From Hysterangium stoloniferum (taxonomy: Eukaryota > Basidiomycota > Agaricomycetes > Hysterangiales > Hysterangiaceae), in contig WHVD01000009.1 of assembly GCA_015178975.1 (NCBI GenBank), forward strand, positions 868,001-932,000: DNA of 64,000 nucleotides. Reading direction: 5' to 3'. Numbering within the stretch: position 1 is the stretch's first letter; the number at the start of each line of letters is the position of its first letter. Under the pieces are notes generated by a model. The model saw only the letters and a list, made by a program, of their open reading frames with translations, had not been told where the DNA came from and made no database searches. The translations under genes were made by a program, and so were the position numbers. Positions 1 to 12,293 of this stretch are shown here, in pieces.

Positions 1-525
1 CCTCTCATGAATCGATACGTCGGGTAAGATCCTGATATCACATTAAACAGATCTGCGGTATTAGAAGGACAATTTGGCAAAGTCACGAAGAAGACGGGAC
101 GTCTCCTGTGTTGCAATAGTTTAAGTAGCGCTCGTTGGCACCGATTCTGTCACATGTGATAATTTAGGCGCTGCCGCCATCATCTTTGCTGGAGATATGC
201 ACACGATTGTATATGATTGTGCGCTTCTAACTGCTTCCCGTTCACCATTAACATTTAATGGTGCCTAATGTGTCAGCGTTGAATTGCCTTGTATGCGTTT
301 CGTAAATATGGCATGTCTTTTTTCTTTACTATCCCCCGACAGATTATCCCGATTAATACTGTAAAATAATTGTTGACAGATATTAGTCAAGTACTATGCG
401 ATGACGAGCTCGTCGCATATTAATGCTCGGTTCAAGTCATATCGACGGGTTAAATAGACTTCTTTGTAGCTTATATTTTTCGAACCACATCCATTGCCTC
501 CACAAATACACAATTACTCTTTGCA
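1..525. other. Upstream intergenic sequence
   Basis: No convincing gene is visible. The short open frames here lack family motifs. The final 100 bases are the presumed promoter and leader of the epimerase-glycosyltransferase gene that starts at 526. I see no clear TATA box. Confidence 0.4.
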
Positions 526-3500
526 ATGCAGTCTCCCATGATCACCAAAGGCTCAAAGGTATACCTTGTCACTGGCGGAGCTGGCTTCATAGTACGTCTA
601 ACAATCTCCAGCCTAATTGACATAGCCAAATATAATCCATAAACTTATATCACAGGGCTCACACATCGCCGAGTGTTTGCATACTCTGGGCGAAAATGTG
701 CGAGTTGTTGATATACATCCCAAACCATCCATTAAAACCAACACCAATGAATATATTTGTGGTGACTTGAGGAATTCTCATTTTTGCGACAGGATTGTCA
801 AAAACGTTCATACGGTCATTCATATGGCCGCTAACATGGGCGGTATGGGCACAATACACGGGGATAACGATTTTATCGTTTTTCAGGACAACAGCACGAT
901 GACAACGAACATTCTAAAGGCGTCAGTGAAGGCTGGTGTCAAATGCGTCTTATTTGCATCATCTGCGTGCGTATATCCGGCCTGCCTTCAGTCGAACCAG
1001 GCGAAAATTATCGGACTCAAGGAGAGCCATGCGTGGTCAACCTTTCCACCTTCGCCTCAGGGTTTATATGGCCTGGAGAAGCTTATGGGTGAAATGCTTA
1101 TCTTGCAATACAGAGACACGGTGGACATAAAGATCGCACGATTTCACAATGTGTATGGTCCGGGCGGTACTTGGACTGGCGGCCGAGAAAAGGCTCCTGC
1201 AGCATTTTCCCGGAAAGCCGTTGTCAGAAAGATGGCCCAGTGTCCCAACGGCATGCAGGATAATTTCGAGATTTGGGGTGACGGCACGCAAAGGCGAAGT
1301 TTCTTATACATTTCGGATGCTGTCGATGCGATTTTACGCCTACTTCGTGCAGATGGATCAGCAACCATCAACGTAGGCTCAGAAGAGCATGTCAGTATGA
1401 AGGAACTAGCCGACATTGCATGCGCTGCTGCCGAATTGCATCAAAAAGACGTACGGTTCTCATACAACGAGTCAAGGCCGATCGGAGTGGAGTGTAGGAC
1501 GTCAGACAATACCCTGGCAAAGAGAGTATTGAATGGCTGGGAGCCCACCGTTTCATTAAAAGAAGGCATGGCTTTGACAGTCGAATGGGTGAAGTCTCAG
1601 GTAACGTGCCTTCAAATTCTCCCAATACTTTCATAGAATAATTATACGGCCAGATCGAGGAAGAAATCGCTCATAACAATCTAGATGGCGCATGTCGTTC
1701 GAAATTTTTGGACGGGTTGCGCCTTAGTTCGGTACTGAACCTCGAACCAGAGACCGTCATTTTCGCCATCCTCCTTCCCGTCACGTCCCGAGGGACTTCC
1801 TCTCCCGAGGAATGTCTCGATTATTTGACACGATTCGGACTATCTCTTTGGCGGACAACGAAGCACGAGACACATCCGCACTATAGTGCTTCATTCCGCA
1901 TAAAAATATATCTGGCACTAGACAGCGACGATGGTTTCCTCGTTGACGGCACAAAAGCCGAAGATGCCCTCCAAAGCTTTTATAATTTCGAAATACATCG
2001 GATTGTGTGCGATTTTCCAAAAGGCCATGTCTGTAGCCTTTGGCGGGAATGCGCCAAGCGCGCCTGGAAAGAAGGAGCCGATTATATGTGTCTCATGGGA
2101 GATGATGTTGAGCTCCTGGATGCCGGTTGGCTGACAGACGTATCACGAAATTTTTCAAAGTTATCCAACAACGGTGGGAGTCTGGCAGGGTTTGGTTGTG
2201 TCGCATTTACGGACGTTTCCTTTCCAGGGATGCCCACTTTCCCTATCGTTTCGAAGGTTCACATGGACATTTTCGGCGAAGTCATCCCAGATTGTTTTAT
2301 CAACCAGGATGGGGACCCTTATTTATTTCAGCTATATCGGCGTTTTGGAAGCTCTCTGATGATTCCCTCGCGTATTCAGAACAACGTTGGGGGGAGTGAA
2401 AATGCTCGATATCGGAAAAAGCACGCGGCAGATTGGACATTCGGGACTTTGGATCGCGGCACTGAGGATATTATCAACTGGATGAAGAATAAAGGCGGCA
2501 GTTCCACAAAGAAGATGACTTTGGACGTGGTCGTTCCCTCATACCGCGTCCAGATGAGATTCTTGAAGCCGATCCTGGAGTTAAAAACTTCGCCAACATG
2601 CAGTGTGATGTGGATAATTATTATCGACGATCCACAATCTCCCTCTATAGGGGGATTACAGCGCGAATATGGGAAACGAGCGGATGTCCGCATCCGCGTA
2701 AATGCCGAAAACAGTGGGGCAAGCGCGTCACGCAACCGAGGTATGGAAGAATCAGCGGCAGAATGGATATTGTTTCTAGACGATGATGTGACGCCGCGGG
2801 AAGACCTCCTTATCGAAGCTGAGGCGGTCATTCGTATGCACCCCCACGCAGCCGGTTTTGTTGGCAATGCGCAATTTCCTCCGGCAAACACTATATTTAA
2901 GACAGCGGTGCATCTCGCTGGTGTCACATACTTTTGGGACATCGCTGATAAGATCAAGGACGACCTTCCTTGGGGTGTCACCGCCAACCTTATTGTAAGG
3001 CGCGTCAAGGATAACATATCCTTCAACCTTAAATTCCCCAAAACAGGCGGAGGCGAAGATATAGATTATTGCGTCCGAAAGCGTGATTGGTTCGTGAACC
3101 ATGGAATGCAAGGATTCCAACCTGCGCCGAAAGTAGTTGTCACCCACCCTTGGTGGAATGAAGGACGGCGTACGTATCATCGATTTTTCATGTGGGGCAG
3201 AGGCGATGGTGCCTTGGTGTCGATGTTCCCGCAACATTGCTACGTGGACATGTTCCCCAACTCCGCGGAGCTTGCTCTCTACTGCTTCTTGGCTGGTACA
3301 GTTGGCTTAACAGTATTTTCTTCCACAATCACCTTTCTAGGATATGGGGGTGTTCTCGCCGTTCTCCTCGCCAGCATTGGACATGATTTTTGGCAGCATC
3401 GTTCTCGTAAAATCATCAAAGATCCTCGTACAACGCTAACTGGATTTTGTTGGGTGATGGCCATAATGGAGGGCAGCGTTATCAGGATATCCAGCGAAGG

Positions 3501-3825
3501 TGGTCGACTTGTAGGTCAACTAGAACGAGGGGAATTTATTCCCTTTCGACCTAGACCTAGATTCGACTGGTTTGTAGGCCGGATTGGCGATGGACCAGCA
3601 GTAAACGACAAGAATCAAAACTTCCAACGCTTCCTTGGTTGGACATTTATTATGTGTCTTGTGAGCTTGACGATCTCCCGAGGTAAGCTTCAGAAACTGT
3701 TATGTCGATGGATAAATTTACAAGAGAAGCAATGTAGCATAAAAAATTTGCCCTTACCATGGAAAGACGTTGAGTTGTTAAAGCTGTTGTCGCCTCCTAA
3801 TAAGGCGTTTTCCTTGAATATTTGA
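526..3825 (+). CDS. Fused GDP-mannose 3,5-epimerase-like and glycosyltransferase protein
   Basis: Three exons read as one frame: 526-591, 656-1600 and 1654-3825, with introns of 64 and 53 bp, both phase 0, giving about 1060 residues. Residues 12-340 are an extended SDR epimerase: the NAD motif GGAGFIG (17-23), NMGGMG, SSACVYP with Cys127, YGLEK with Tyr160 and Lys164, and GREKAP with Lys201. This set and the RFHNVYGP block match GDP-mannose 3,5-epimerase, which interconverts GDP-mannose and GDP-L-galactose or GDP-gulose. After the second intron the frame runs straight into a glycosyltransferase region: a first GT-A-like domain with GDDVE near residue 486, then a GT2 domain (VVVPSYR near 628, LDDDV near 713, GGGEDIDYC near 803), then hydrophobic segments near 876-912 and the C-terminus suggesting membrane anchoring. 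The inferred role is making a nucleotide sugar and transferring it to a glycan. A further small 3' intron near 3681 (GTAAGC) could alter the C-terminus. The acceptor is unknown. Confidence 0.8.
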
Positions 3826-5328
3826 AAAACACAAATGACATAACTAGCGAGTTCTCTACTTGACTGTCGTCAAAGCTTAAGAACGAGAATTTTATGTCTG
3901 TCATATACACTCCAAGCGCCTAATCAACAATCAATCATTTATTTGTTTTAAATAGCCAAACATTCCGTCAGTCCCTTCGAGAGCCAGCTACCGGAACCAG
4001 GGCGACAGTTCCCAACATCTGGTTCAGGCTCTTTTTTTTGGGTAAATAGAATAATATACATTTATCATATGCGCAGCCATATCAACCATGTTACCGAGTA
4101 ACTATAAGTAACCTTCAAGCCACCCATGAATCGAGAGATGCATCCCAGTCTCACAATCTCTTTGGCTGTAAATAACTCAAATACGCCAGTGCATGGACAT
4201 ACGATTGAATCAAGAACATGTATTACTTGTCCCATTGTGTCAGATAAGGAAATAGTCGATTAAAAGACTTCAATTAAAGTCCACAAAGCCTATTCTCTCA
4301 TATTCATCTCCCTCTCTTCATTTATTAAACCGTTCACACTCCTCGATCAAGTTCTACACAGCCTTCTGGTCAATGTAGATATATACATGATCCAACAAGA
4401 ATTAAAGGGGTGCCAGCAATAACATTAATAGTTTATTATCCTACATAGGGGGGGGAGGGCTAATAGATAAGAATCGAATAAAAGCAAATATCCGTTATTG
4501 GTTCTAGTATATTCACTCATATACTTTGTAACAAAACGAAGCTTCGGCATTCAGGAGCTATATTGCCGAGACTGATCGGGCTCCATATACGATCTGTACT
4601 AGTCATCATACACCTGTTGGGATCTATTGATGTTTGTGTTGCTTGCGCACTCTCGCAGCTTTGCTGGGTTCCTTTTTGGGGGTATGCCATTTTAGCAGGT
4701 AGTATAAATTGCTATATTCACAATCGACTATACAGTATTACTTTACGGTAGCTAGTAATTTGAACTTAACTTGGTCCGTTCGTATACACCGTATATTTTC
4801 AACAACCCCAATGGTACAGTGACACGTATGGCTGCTGAATGAGCGTCTTAAGCGTCAACTTTGTGCTACTGACGGTAAATGGGTAAGCGCTGGTAATTAT
4901 GAGTAAAAGCTGTTGGCACATAGCAAGCAGAAAAGAATATAATTTCGGTTTGCCTAAAGAGGTATTCTTTGACCTCTACCTCTTTAGGCAAATGGATAAG
5001 TAGTTACATGAACGATAAGCAACTTTATATAACTAAGAGTCCCATTGTTCTCGGGTGGCACACCCCGTGCCAGCAACCATAACTAACAATGTGGCACCTT
5101 GTACAAGCTCGCATATCTAATGAAAAAACATATAAAATACTATATATATTATTTACACGGCGTTACGTTAGGGTTCTGATGAGAAACCGCGCTGAGATAC
5201 TTACTTACACTCCCAAGAACGAGACTTGCGTATGTCACGTGAGTAATTGGTACCAAAATAATATAGGCGCCCATTACTCAAAACGATCTTGACCATCTTA
5301 TTTGATTAATACTTATCACAAGAAAGTC
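3826..5328. other. Intergenic region
   Basis: 1.5 kb with no recognisable gene. It is AT-rich, and the small open frames at 4563-4751 and 5089-5292 show no family features. It contains one strong hairpin, listed separately. Confidence 0.5.
4949..4992. repeat. Perfect 16 bp inverted repeat (hairpin)
   Basis: Arms TTTGCCTAAAGAGGTA (4949-4964) and its exact reverse complement (4977-4992) are separated by 12 bases. It sits in the long intergenic region between two plus-strand genes. It has no T-run typical of a terminator; it may be a foldback remnant or a transcript hairpin. Confidence 0.85.
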
Positions 5329-7731
5329 ATGAAAAGGGCCACGAGTGGAAGATCGTCTTCGCCGCAGCAGAGTCCGCAAGCCAAAAAGCCACGTCTGGAA
5401 CCCCCAGAAGCCGATGCTTTCACATCTGTTACATCACCAATGAAAAGTAGCGAGGGGCAAGACGACGACGGGTGGACGGTGGTTGGAAGGAACAAGAAGA
5501 AGAAGGGAAAGAATGTGGAAATTATGGTTTTCCCAGAAACAGATACTTTCGCATCCCTTGCATCACCGATGAAAGGCAGTGAGGGGCAAGACGACGGCGG
5601 GTGGATGAAGGTTGGAAAGCGCAAGGAGAAGAAGGCAAAGAATGTGGAAGCTAAGCATTCGGTTTGTGGTCCATGATGACGTGCAGAAGTGTATTTACCA
5701 GCTTGTTTGTGCGCAGAATAACCCGCCTCGGTTTTTCTATTCCAGTAAAGATATCGCGGTGAGAAAAGAGGCAGTAGCCATAGCCGTCAGTCCATATATA
5801 CTTCATCCTCAGCTATCAACTTATATCTGCCCAGGATCTTCGTGAACTCGTTATACATCTCATTGGTGACGGCCCACCCCAATTTTGGTTAAAAGTCGAG
5901 GTATGCTCCCACTTGCGATCCTTATCTGTTCTAGTTTTCAACACGTACTTAAAGAACCGAAACGCCATTCAAAAAGTAGTCGTGGCTCAAATTCCAGGCT
6001 TAACAAACTCCATCCTCGATCTTCCCCCAACCCCCACAGATCCCACCGCAAACCCCAACAAACCGCTATCAGTCCCCAAAACCTCCGACGCGCTCCCATT
6101 TATCGCCCACACCTTCCTCCACGCTCTCCCGACTCGCGCGCCCGGCGAACCGACACGGATGCATTCCGTCCTGGGCTCGTTTTTTATGGGCCCGATTAGC
6201 AACGAGGAGAAAAAAAGGCGCGTTGCGGCGCGGATAGTAGAAGAGCGCAAACATGGGGGGGACAAAGACCCGACGAAATATGTCCTGGCACCCCCCGAGA
6301 TGTGTGACAACGAGTATCCGGTACCGAGCTACATAGGCGAAGTAAGTCAGCTGGAGGAAGGGTGGGTGGAGAGTCCACTTGTCGACGCCATGGATGATGG
6401 CACACAACCTAAAGTGCTAGCATTGGATTGCGAGATGGTGAGTATCTCAAGTATCCCCGTATCCCATTATTCCCGGTGTTGAATGGCACTCGTAGTGTTT
6501 GACAGAAGACGGTCCCGAGCTGACCAGAGTGTGTATAATTGATTCTGATACGGAGAAAGTCGTTCTGGACGAGCTCGTTAAGCCTCTCAAACCGATTATT
6601 AACTACCTCACACGGTTCGTTGTGTCGTCGGTTGGCATGGTTCGCTATTGACTCCCTCACTCTCGATGTAGGTTCTCTGGTATTACAGAGGAGCGTTTAG
6701 CAGGCGTCACGACAACCCTATCAAATATCCAGCAAAAACTGGTGGGACTTATCACATCGCAGACGATCCTGCTTGGGCATTCGCTGGAATCAGATCTACG
6801 TGCGCTTAAATTTGCGCATCCCCGGTGTATAGACACAGCTCTGATGTATCACCATCCACGAGGACGGCCTTTGAAGCCTGGCTTGGCCTGGCTAACAAAG
6901 AAGTGGTGCAATCGCGAGATTCAGGCTCGAGGCGAAGGCGGCCATGACCCGGAGGAAGATGCACGCGCATGCATCGAGTTGCTAAAGACAAAAATGGCTC
7001 GTGGTATGGCTTACCTTTTCGCAATCGAGTTTCAAAGAGTTACACTTACGAACGAACCACCCGTCCGTCCCTTTTAGGCCCTTCTTTTGGCGAGTTTAAG
7101 ACTGACCAAGAGTCAGTCTTGGAGCGCTTGTCGCGGACGACGACTCGTGTATCGACGGGAGTCAAATCGGCCGTTGTGGACTATGGCAATCCGTCGACCT
7201 GGCACGGTGCGAAAGCCACGCTGGCCATCGCCTGCCAGTCCGACGCGGCGATCCTGGAGGGAATGGTTGAAGCGCTGCCACAGTGCCAGTTTATCTTTGG
7301 TCGGTTTATGGCACTCTCGGAGGCCCTCGAATGTGAGTCTGGCCACGAGCAGGGGATAGCGCTCTGCGTGGGGAATAGCTGATAATCATTGTATCATGTT
7401 AGGGACGACACCCAAGACCGATACCCCACCAGCACCAGCACCGTCGGTGCCCGACGCGCTGTCGGCGCTCAATACCCGCCTGCAAACGCTGCACGCTGCA
7501 CTCCCGCCGCGGACGGCGCTGATCATCTTCACGGGCCATTCTGACCCGCGCGCGATGGCGGGCTTGGGCCAGCGGAAGACGAAGTTTGAGAATGAGTTGA
7601 AGGCGGGGAAGAAGCCGGAGGATATACCCAAGGAGGAGTGGTGGACGGCAGCGGATGGACGGGCGCTGGAGGAGGAGACGGGGAAGGCGAGGCGCGGGCT
7701 GGCGTTTATATGTCTGAAGGCGGAGGGGTAG
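5329..7731 (+). CDS. Rex1/REXO-family 3'-5' RNA exonuclease
   Basis: Eight exons can be joined in frame: 5329-5661, 5717-5758, 5835-5900, 5955-6437, 6496-6614, 6672-7003, 7078-7332 and 7403-7731, giving 652 residues with all introns 54-76 bp. The DEDDh exonuclease core is complete: ALDCEM (Asp305, Glu307), GHSLESDL (Asp389) and GHDPEEDA (His439, Asp444). The Rex1-type signatures FWLKVENRNAIQKVVV and GPSFGEFKTD also appear, each created only when the introns are removed, which supports the gene model. Family members trim the 3' ends of 5S rRNA, tRNA and other stable RNAs in the nucleus. The N-terminus is lysine-rich (nuclear-signal-like) and contains a tandem duplication of about 40 residues (SPMKSSEGQDD... 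then SPMKGSEGQDD...). The start at 5329 is the first Met of a frame that fits; an earlier in-frame non-ATG extension is not needed. Confidence 0.85.
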
Positions 7732-8111
7732 GGATGTTGGCGTGGTGTGCTCAGATTTCACTGGCTCAGGTGTATTGTATGCTGTCCGACAATGAGTCAT
7801 TGCTAGAACCGAGGTTCAGGCATACTGCTTGTTCATGTGCGTGTTCTTAAAGCAAGCAGTAGTAGAAAGTGTCCTTGGATTTCAATGCAGGATGATTACA
7901 TGAACTAGTGTAATGACAGGAAATTATAAATAATGTATATTGTACTCATGACCCGACCATCTTCGAAGCAAACCGGTCTTCTCGGTGGAAGCGCATTAAT
8001 TTTAACTTGAGCGACACCAGCCCCGGCGCGCTGAAGGCTCTAAAACGCTTCAGGAGCCGTCAAAAACCCACCACACCACACACCGCGTCTAGCCCAGCCC
8101 ATACCCCCATC
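7732..8111. other. Convergent 3' intergenic region
   Basis: 380 bp between the exonuclease stop (+) and the bestrophin stop (-). It should hold both 3' UTRs; no further feature is seen. Confidence 0.6.
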
Positions 8112-10243
8112 TCATTCCTTGGTCGTCGCCTCTACCGTCCGCCAACTCATCAACAACGTCCTCGCAATCGAAGCCATGCCATGCTCGTGCTTATGATACT
8201 CGTGGCTGACATCGCTGAGGATCTCAGTCGCGTTGCGGAAGTCGCCGGGGGCGAACGGCTGGTTCTCGGTGCTGAAGACGAAGGAGTGCAGGTCAAGATA
8301 TGGGTGCTGGGAAATGTGTGTTGTGCGTTAGCACTAGCCGCTTTGGATAGGAGAGGAGAAGTTGGCGACATGACTTACCGCAGTGATCTCGTGCAGCTCG
8401 CGCTGGATGGAGAGGCAGAAGGCGTCCATGTCCAGGTCGTTCTCGTCGTAGTTGAAGGGGTTTTCACTGTGTGAAATCGTAAGTGAGATGGTAAGGGCAT
8501 GTGGGGCTGAGTGCATGTGTGAGGTAAAACTATGCGCGTACGTACATTTCTTGTCCGATCTCGAGGAAACCAAGCAAGAGGAATGAGGCAAAACATGTTC
8601 CGCTACAGGGGACAATCGGTTAACCCCAAGCGATGACGAAGTAGATCAGGCGCTTACGGAATTGTGAACCAACCCATTGTCGAGACAATTTGGAACTGTG
8701 ATAGGAAATATGGGGTGTAAGAATAGGCTTTTTACGGCACTGTTGGAAGAGACACGAACAGGTAAGAAGGCCAAGTAAAGCCTACCAAAAAATTCAGCGT
8801 GTGCTTAAAAGATGGAAACAGCGGCAACAACGCACCACAACGACATCCGCAAATGTGCCTGATACGCAAACGGAATAGGGGTGTTCCGTACTCGCTCGAG
8901 ATTGTTCACAGTATCCTGCAACATGCCCAAATTGCCCACGAGACCCGTCGCAATGGCCGGCGCAACATAGCTATTCTTCAGGACAAAGGCCAAGTACGAG
9001 TGCAAGACGAGGGTAATCTCGAGGGGGATGTTCGAATCGATCTGCGGCGGCGTGATTTTCTTCCCGGTGAGCGACCGCCCGCCCATTTCCTCGTCAAGAT
9101 TGTACGACTTGTCGCGTCTGCAGCAGCGGAAGAGCCACTTCGCGCCAAGGATGAACGGCCTGAAGACAATGAGGAACGGGGCGTAGTCGTAGACCGTGAG
9201 CTTCGGGGGACACTTTGCGGGCTTGAGGGGGATCTGGCACTTGACGTGCGGCAGGGACTTCTCCGGGTCGAAGCTGTTGTTGCGCGACTTTGTGGAATGT
9301 TTGCTTTTGGACTTGGATTTGGCGTGGCTGATTGTGCTGGCGGGGGTGTTGATGGGGGAAGAGCGTGCGGATTGTGTGAGTCTCTCGTGGTCGAGCCACA
9401 TGGGTAGGGTGTCGTGGTCTGTAGGGTCAGTTGTGGAGCTAGAATGAAAAGAATGCCGTGGGAGGAAGGAGATGAGGGGATAGAGATCTTCGTAGTAGAC
9501 TCCGGGTTCGGAGCGGAGGAGGTGCTGCAGACGGTGTTAAGGAGGTAATACGATATGTCTGAGCGGAGAGTATGTACCTTGATTGAAACGGCGAACGCTT
9601 GAATCTATGAGAACGGTGAACGGTCAAGATAACACCAAAGACAATGAACACGCACGAGGTTGACCATACTCCTTTTCTCGACTACAGCTTTGATCTTCTC
9701 AGTACGTACTTTTGCGGGGTCGTTTGCAAGGGGGTCACTTGGCTTTATTCGGTCAGTATCGACGTGAATCCAGATTAACTGCCCAAGATTGCGTGCGGCA
9801 ATGGCAATGTTCGTCCATAGCTTCCGTCCATCTTGGTAGCGTTCATAAGCGGATGAAGTCCGGAAACTGATCTGTAAATATTTTCAGATCGAGAAGCAAA
9901 ATTGAGAGACTCTCAGCATTTGCTTACCACCAAACCCAACACGGTACCCAGAACAGTGAGCAGTGTGCTGGAGATTACAAGTTTATGCACGGTAAGCTTC
10001 GTCACAGTCGTAACCACTGAAGAGGAGGAGAGTCAGGTTTTCAGAAAGGTTGTAAGGTGGTCCAGGGGGCGGGAAACACTCACCTACGGAAATCAGAGTG
10101 AATAGAAGGACCACAGGCCAAATATCTACAGCGAAGAAACATTAATCAAGCTCTCGCACCCATTCTCTCTGAGACATACCGTCGGCGACTGTAGAGTTGA
10201 TTTTCTTTAGAGACCATTGTCCCGCAAGCAGGACGTTAGGCAT
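8112..10243 (-). CDS. Bestrophin-family (UPF0187) anion channel
   Basis: Start ATG at 10243-10241; early exons are 10243-10180, 10125-10084, 10016-9928 and from 9871 down. About ten exons in all, stop TGA at 8114-8112. Joined exons give an N-terminal membrane segment (WPVVLLFTLISV), then TKLTVHKLVISS, the bestrophin hallmark SFRTSSAYERYQDGRKLW, AFAVSIKHLLRSEPGVYYEDLYP, a Ser/Lys-rich insert, the PIPFAYQAHLR motif of the pore-helix region (near 8860), and the conserved C-terminal NPFNYDENDLDMDAFC (near 8440-8470). The last exon ends HEYHKHEHGMASIARTLL. The family forms pentameric chloride/bicarbonate channels in membranes. No break was found in the exons I traced. The ion carried by fungal members and the exact compartment are not shown by sequence. 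Confidence 0.85.
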
Positions 10244-11699
10244 GACAGGGTAACTTGAGGGGAGTGAACGAGGAAATAAAGAACAAGAAGGGAGGGAAGG
10301 AGAAGGAAACGAAGTGTGGGGCCGTTCCTTTAAACTTGCGGGTGAGCGGCCTTTTATGCATGTAAAAATGGATCGAGAATGATGCGTCTCGATCGATTAA
10401 GCAACGACCGCTCAGGGCGAACAGAGGCGATCAGGATTCGAGGTCGGATCGACTCCCCAAGTCAGATGATTATTACTGACAGACACGTCCCCCATTTAAT
10501 TAATACATCATAGCCAAAAACTATCCTGGGTTATGCCTTCTGAGTCCTTTTCGTAGCTTGATTCCCATGGTGGCTGTTACTGTAACTGGTACTGCAGTGT
10601 TGTGCCGTAATTTCTTCTACTGCACGCGCTTTGAAGATATTTTTGGCAATATCCTGAAGTGTAGTGTGAAATTGTTAGCCTTTCAGCTTTGATTGTTCTC
10701 AGATGGTTGTTCTCAGCACGTCGTTGCTATGCTCTTGGAACATCATTCCCGGTTTTCCAAGCGGCGATTAAATGTGTGATGGTGTTTTACAAACTTCCAT
10801 CACTTATGTAAGCCGCAAGTGCCAGCCAATTTTTTATTACCTGTCTTTATCATGGACCTGCGGCGTGGTACCCCTTCACTTGTACTTAGATGCGGATGGA
10901 TCGGTAATTAGTTAATATAAGCCCTGGCTCGAGGCTAAAGCCCTTGAAGCCTTGAGGCCTTGTGGTGTCACTTGGTCACCTCGTTATTTAGCGGTGCAGT
11001 GCCCCAGCGCCTTGATAGGATCAGATCAATCTAATAATGAACTGTAAACATTCTCGAGACTGGTGGTAACTGTGCCTACAAGGCTATCTTTAATCAAAAG
11101 GCCCAATTATCTATTCAATTGCCCGTCGACAGTGATCGACAAGAATCAAGGCGACTCGTGAGTCTCTCATGACATGAACTTTCCAAACATCCCGACGGGT
11201 ACACAGCAACCGACTGTCTTTCTCTACATGATATTGCTTTGAGAAGAAAATTCTGAGAATATAGAGTTGCGGCTTTCAGACCGGACTCACAGCACTAATC
11301 TGGGATTTAATGGTGAGTGAGTAATTGCGACGAACGCGTGGTGAAGTGTCAGCCTGAGATCGACGGAAATAGTCGGCGGCTTTTGAGCAGTCCCGAGATC
11401 AGTCACGGTTGGGAGGGAAGCCTGGCTTGGGCAGCATGTCCCACTGCCATAATTAGTATTCGCTCCCCGAATCAAATATTTTCTGATTGAAGCTTGGTCT
11501 CTGTGATGCGAGAGCTGGTGCTGTGGCAGAGAAGCAGTAATTTTGAACCGACTCGGGAAGGAACACGCCCCGAAGGCTAATTGCTTGAAGCGCTGCCAGA
11601 TGTAGGGTTCATTGTTTAACTACCAAGAGTGACGTGGGTTAACTTGATAATGGCCCCACAAAAACCCGAAGTACTAGATGAGCTAGCTTCCGAGCCCTG
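10244..11699. other. Intergenic region upstream of the bestrophin gene
   Basis: 1.45 kb, no supported gene. The first few hundred bases upstream of 10243 presumably hold the bestrophin promoter. An open frame at 11287-11475 (-) has no motif. Confidence 0.4.
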
Positions 11700-12014
11700 T
11701 CAGATCAAATCCATCAACAGCTCGCATTTGTATATAGTTTTCGCTAATTTCACTGCAGACAACTCCAGCTCGCTAACACTCGGACTTTGATGCACTTTCG
11801 TCGGTATAAATAATTCAGCCTGCCTGTATAACTGATCCGACGTCCCTGCATGATGTTCTGTGGGAATGATGGGCACCGAATGATTCTTGAATTCTTGTGT
11901 TGGGTCTCCATTGAATTTAAATTTCAAGCTATGTGCAACAAGACTGAGAATCCCGTAGAGAGAAAAGGAAGATAGGCAATTAACCACGCCGATAACCAAA
12001 ATTATGTGTCGCAT
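11700..12014 (-). CDS. Small hypothetical protein with signal-like N-terminus
   Basis: A 104-residue ATG-to-stop frame with a hydrophobic N-terminus (RHIILVIGVVNCLSSFSLYG, then GILSLVA) that could be a signal peptide or membrane anchor, followed by a polar tail. I recognise no family. It stands alone between the bestrophin and oxidoreductase genes and could equally be chance or an exon of an unplaced gene. Confidence 0.3.
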   Translation of the reverse strand: MRHIILVIGVVNCLSSFSLYGILSLVAHSLKFKFNGDPTQEFKNHSVPIIPTEHHAGTSDQLYRQAELFIPTKVHQSPSVSELELSAVKLAKTIYKCELLMDLI

Positions 12015-12293
12015 GGATTATCCTCCTCGAATATCAAACTTGAACTATAAATGAGACTTTTCCCCGTCATCTGCGCCAATATATATAACTGTCCTCTCGA
12101 AACACGAATGGAAATCAAAGCATTACAATTTCCCTCACCAACAAACACTTTTATTTTTTGGTTTGGCAACGAAACACATGGTCTAACTAGGGATATAACT
12201 ATGTTCAGTAGGTTTCAAGACAGCTTTTTTTTCTTTCAATGCAACACTCCATTTCTTTCTGCATATTTAGCAAGCTAAAGCTGCCCCACTGTC
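12015..12293. other. Short intergenic region
   Basis: 279 bp between the small hypothetical ORF and the oxidoreductase stop codon; nothing recognised. Confidence 0.4.

Noticed and set aside
2376..3237. Minus-strand ORFs of 221 and 153 codons within the glycosyltransferase gene
   Set aside because: Shadows of a strongly supported coding exon; no recognisable domain.
5612..5845. Frame change in the exonuclease gene, first read as a frameshift
   Set aside because: A 55 bp intron (5662-5716) with GT and CAG ends joins the two frames cleanly, and the joined protein matches the family.
8805..9407. Plus-strand 202-codon ORF opposite the bestrophin gene
   Set aside because: The minus strand carries clear bestrophin motifs through the same bases; the plus frame has none.
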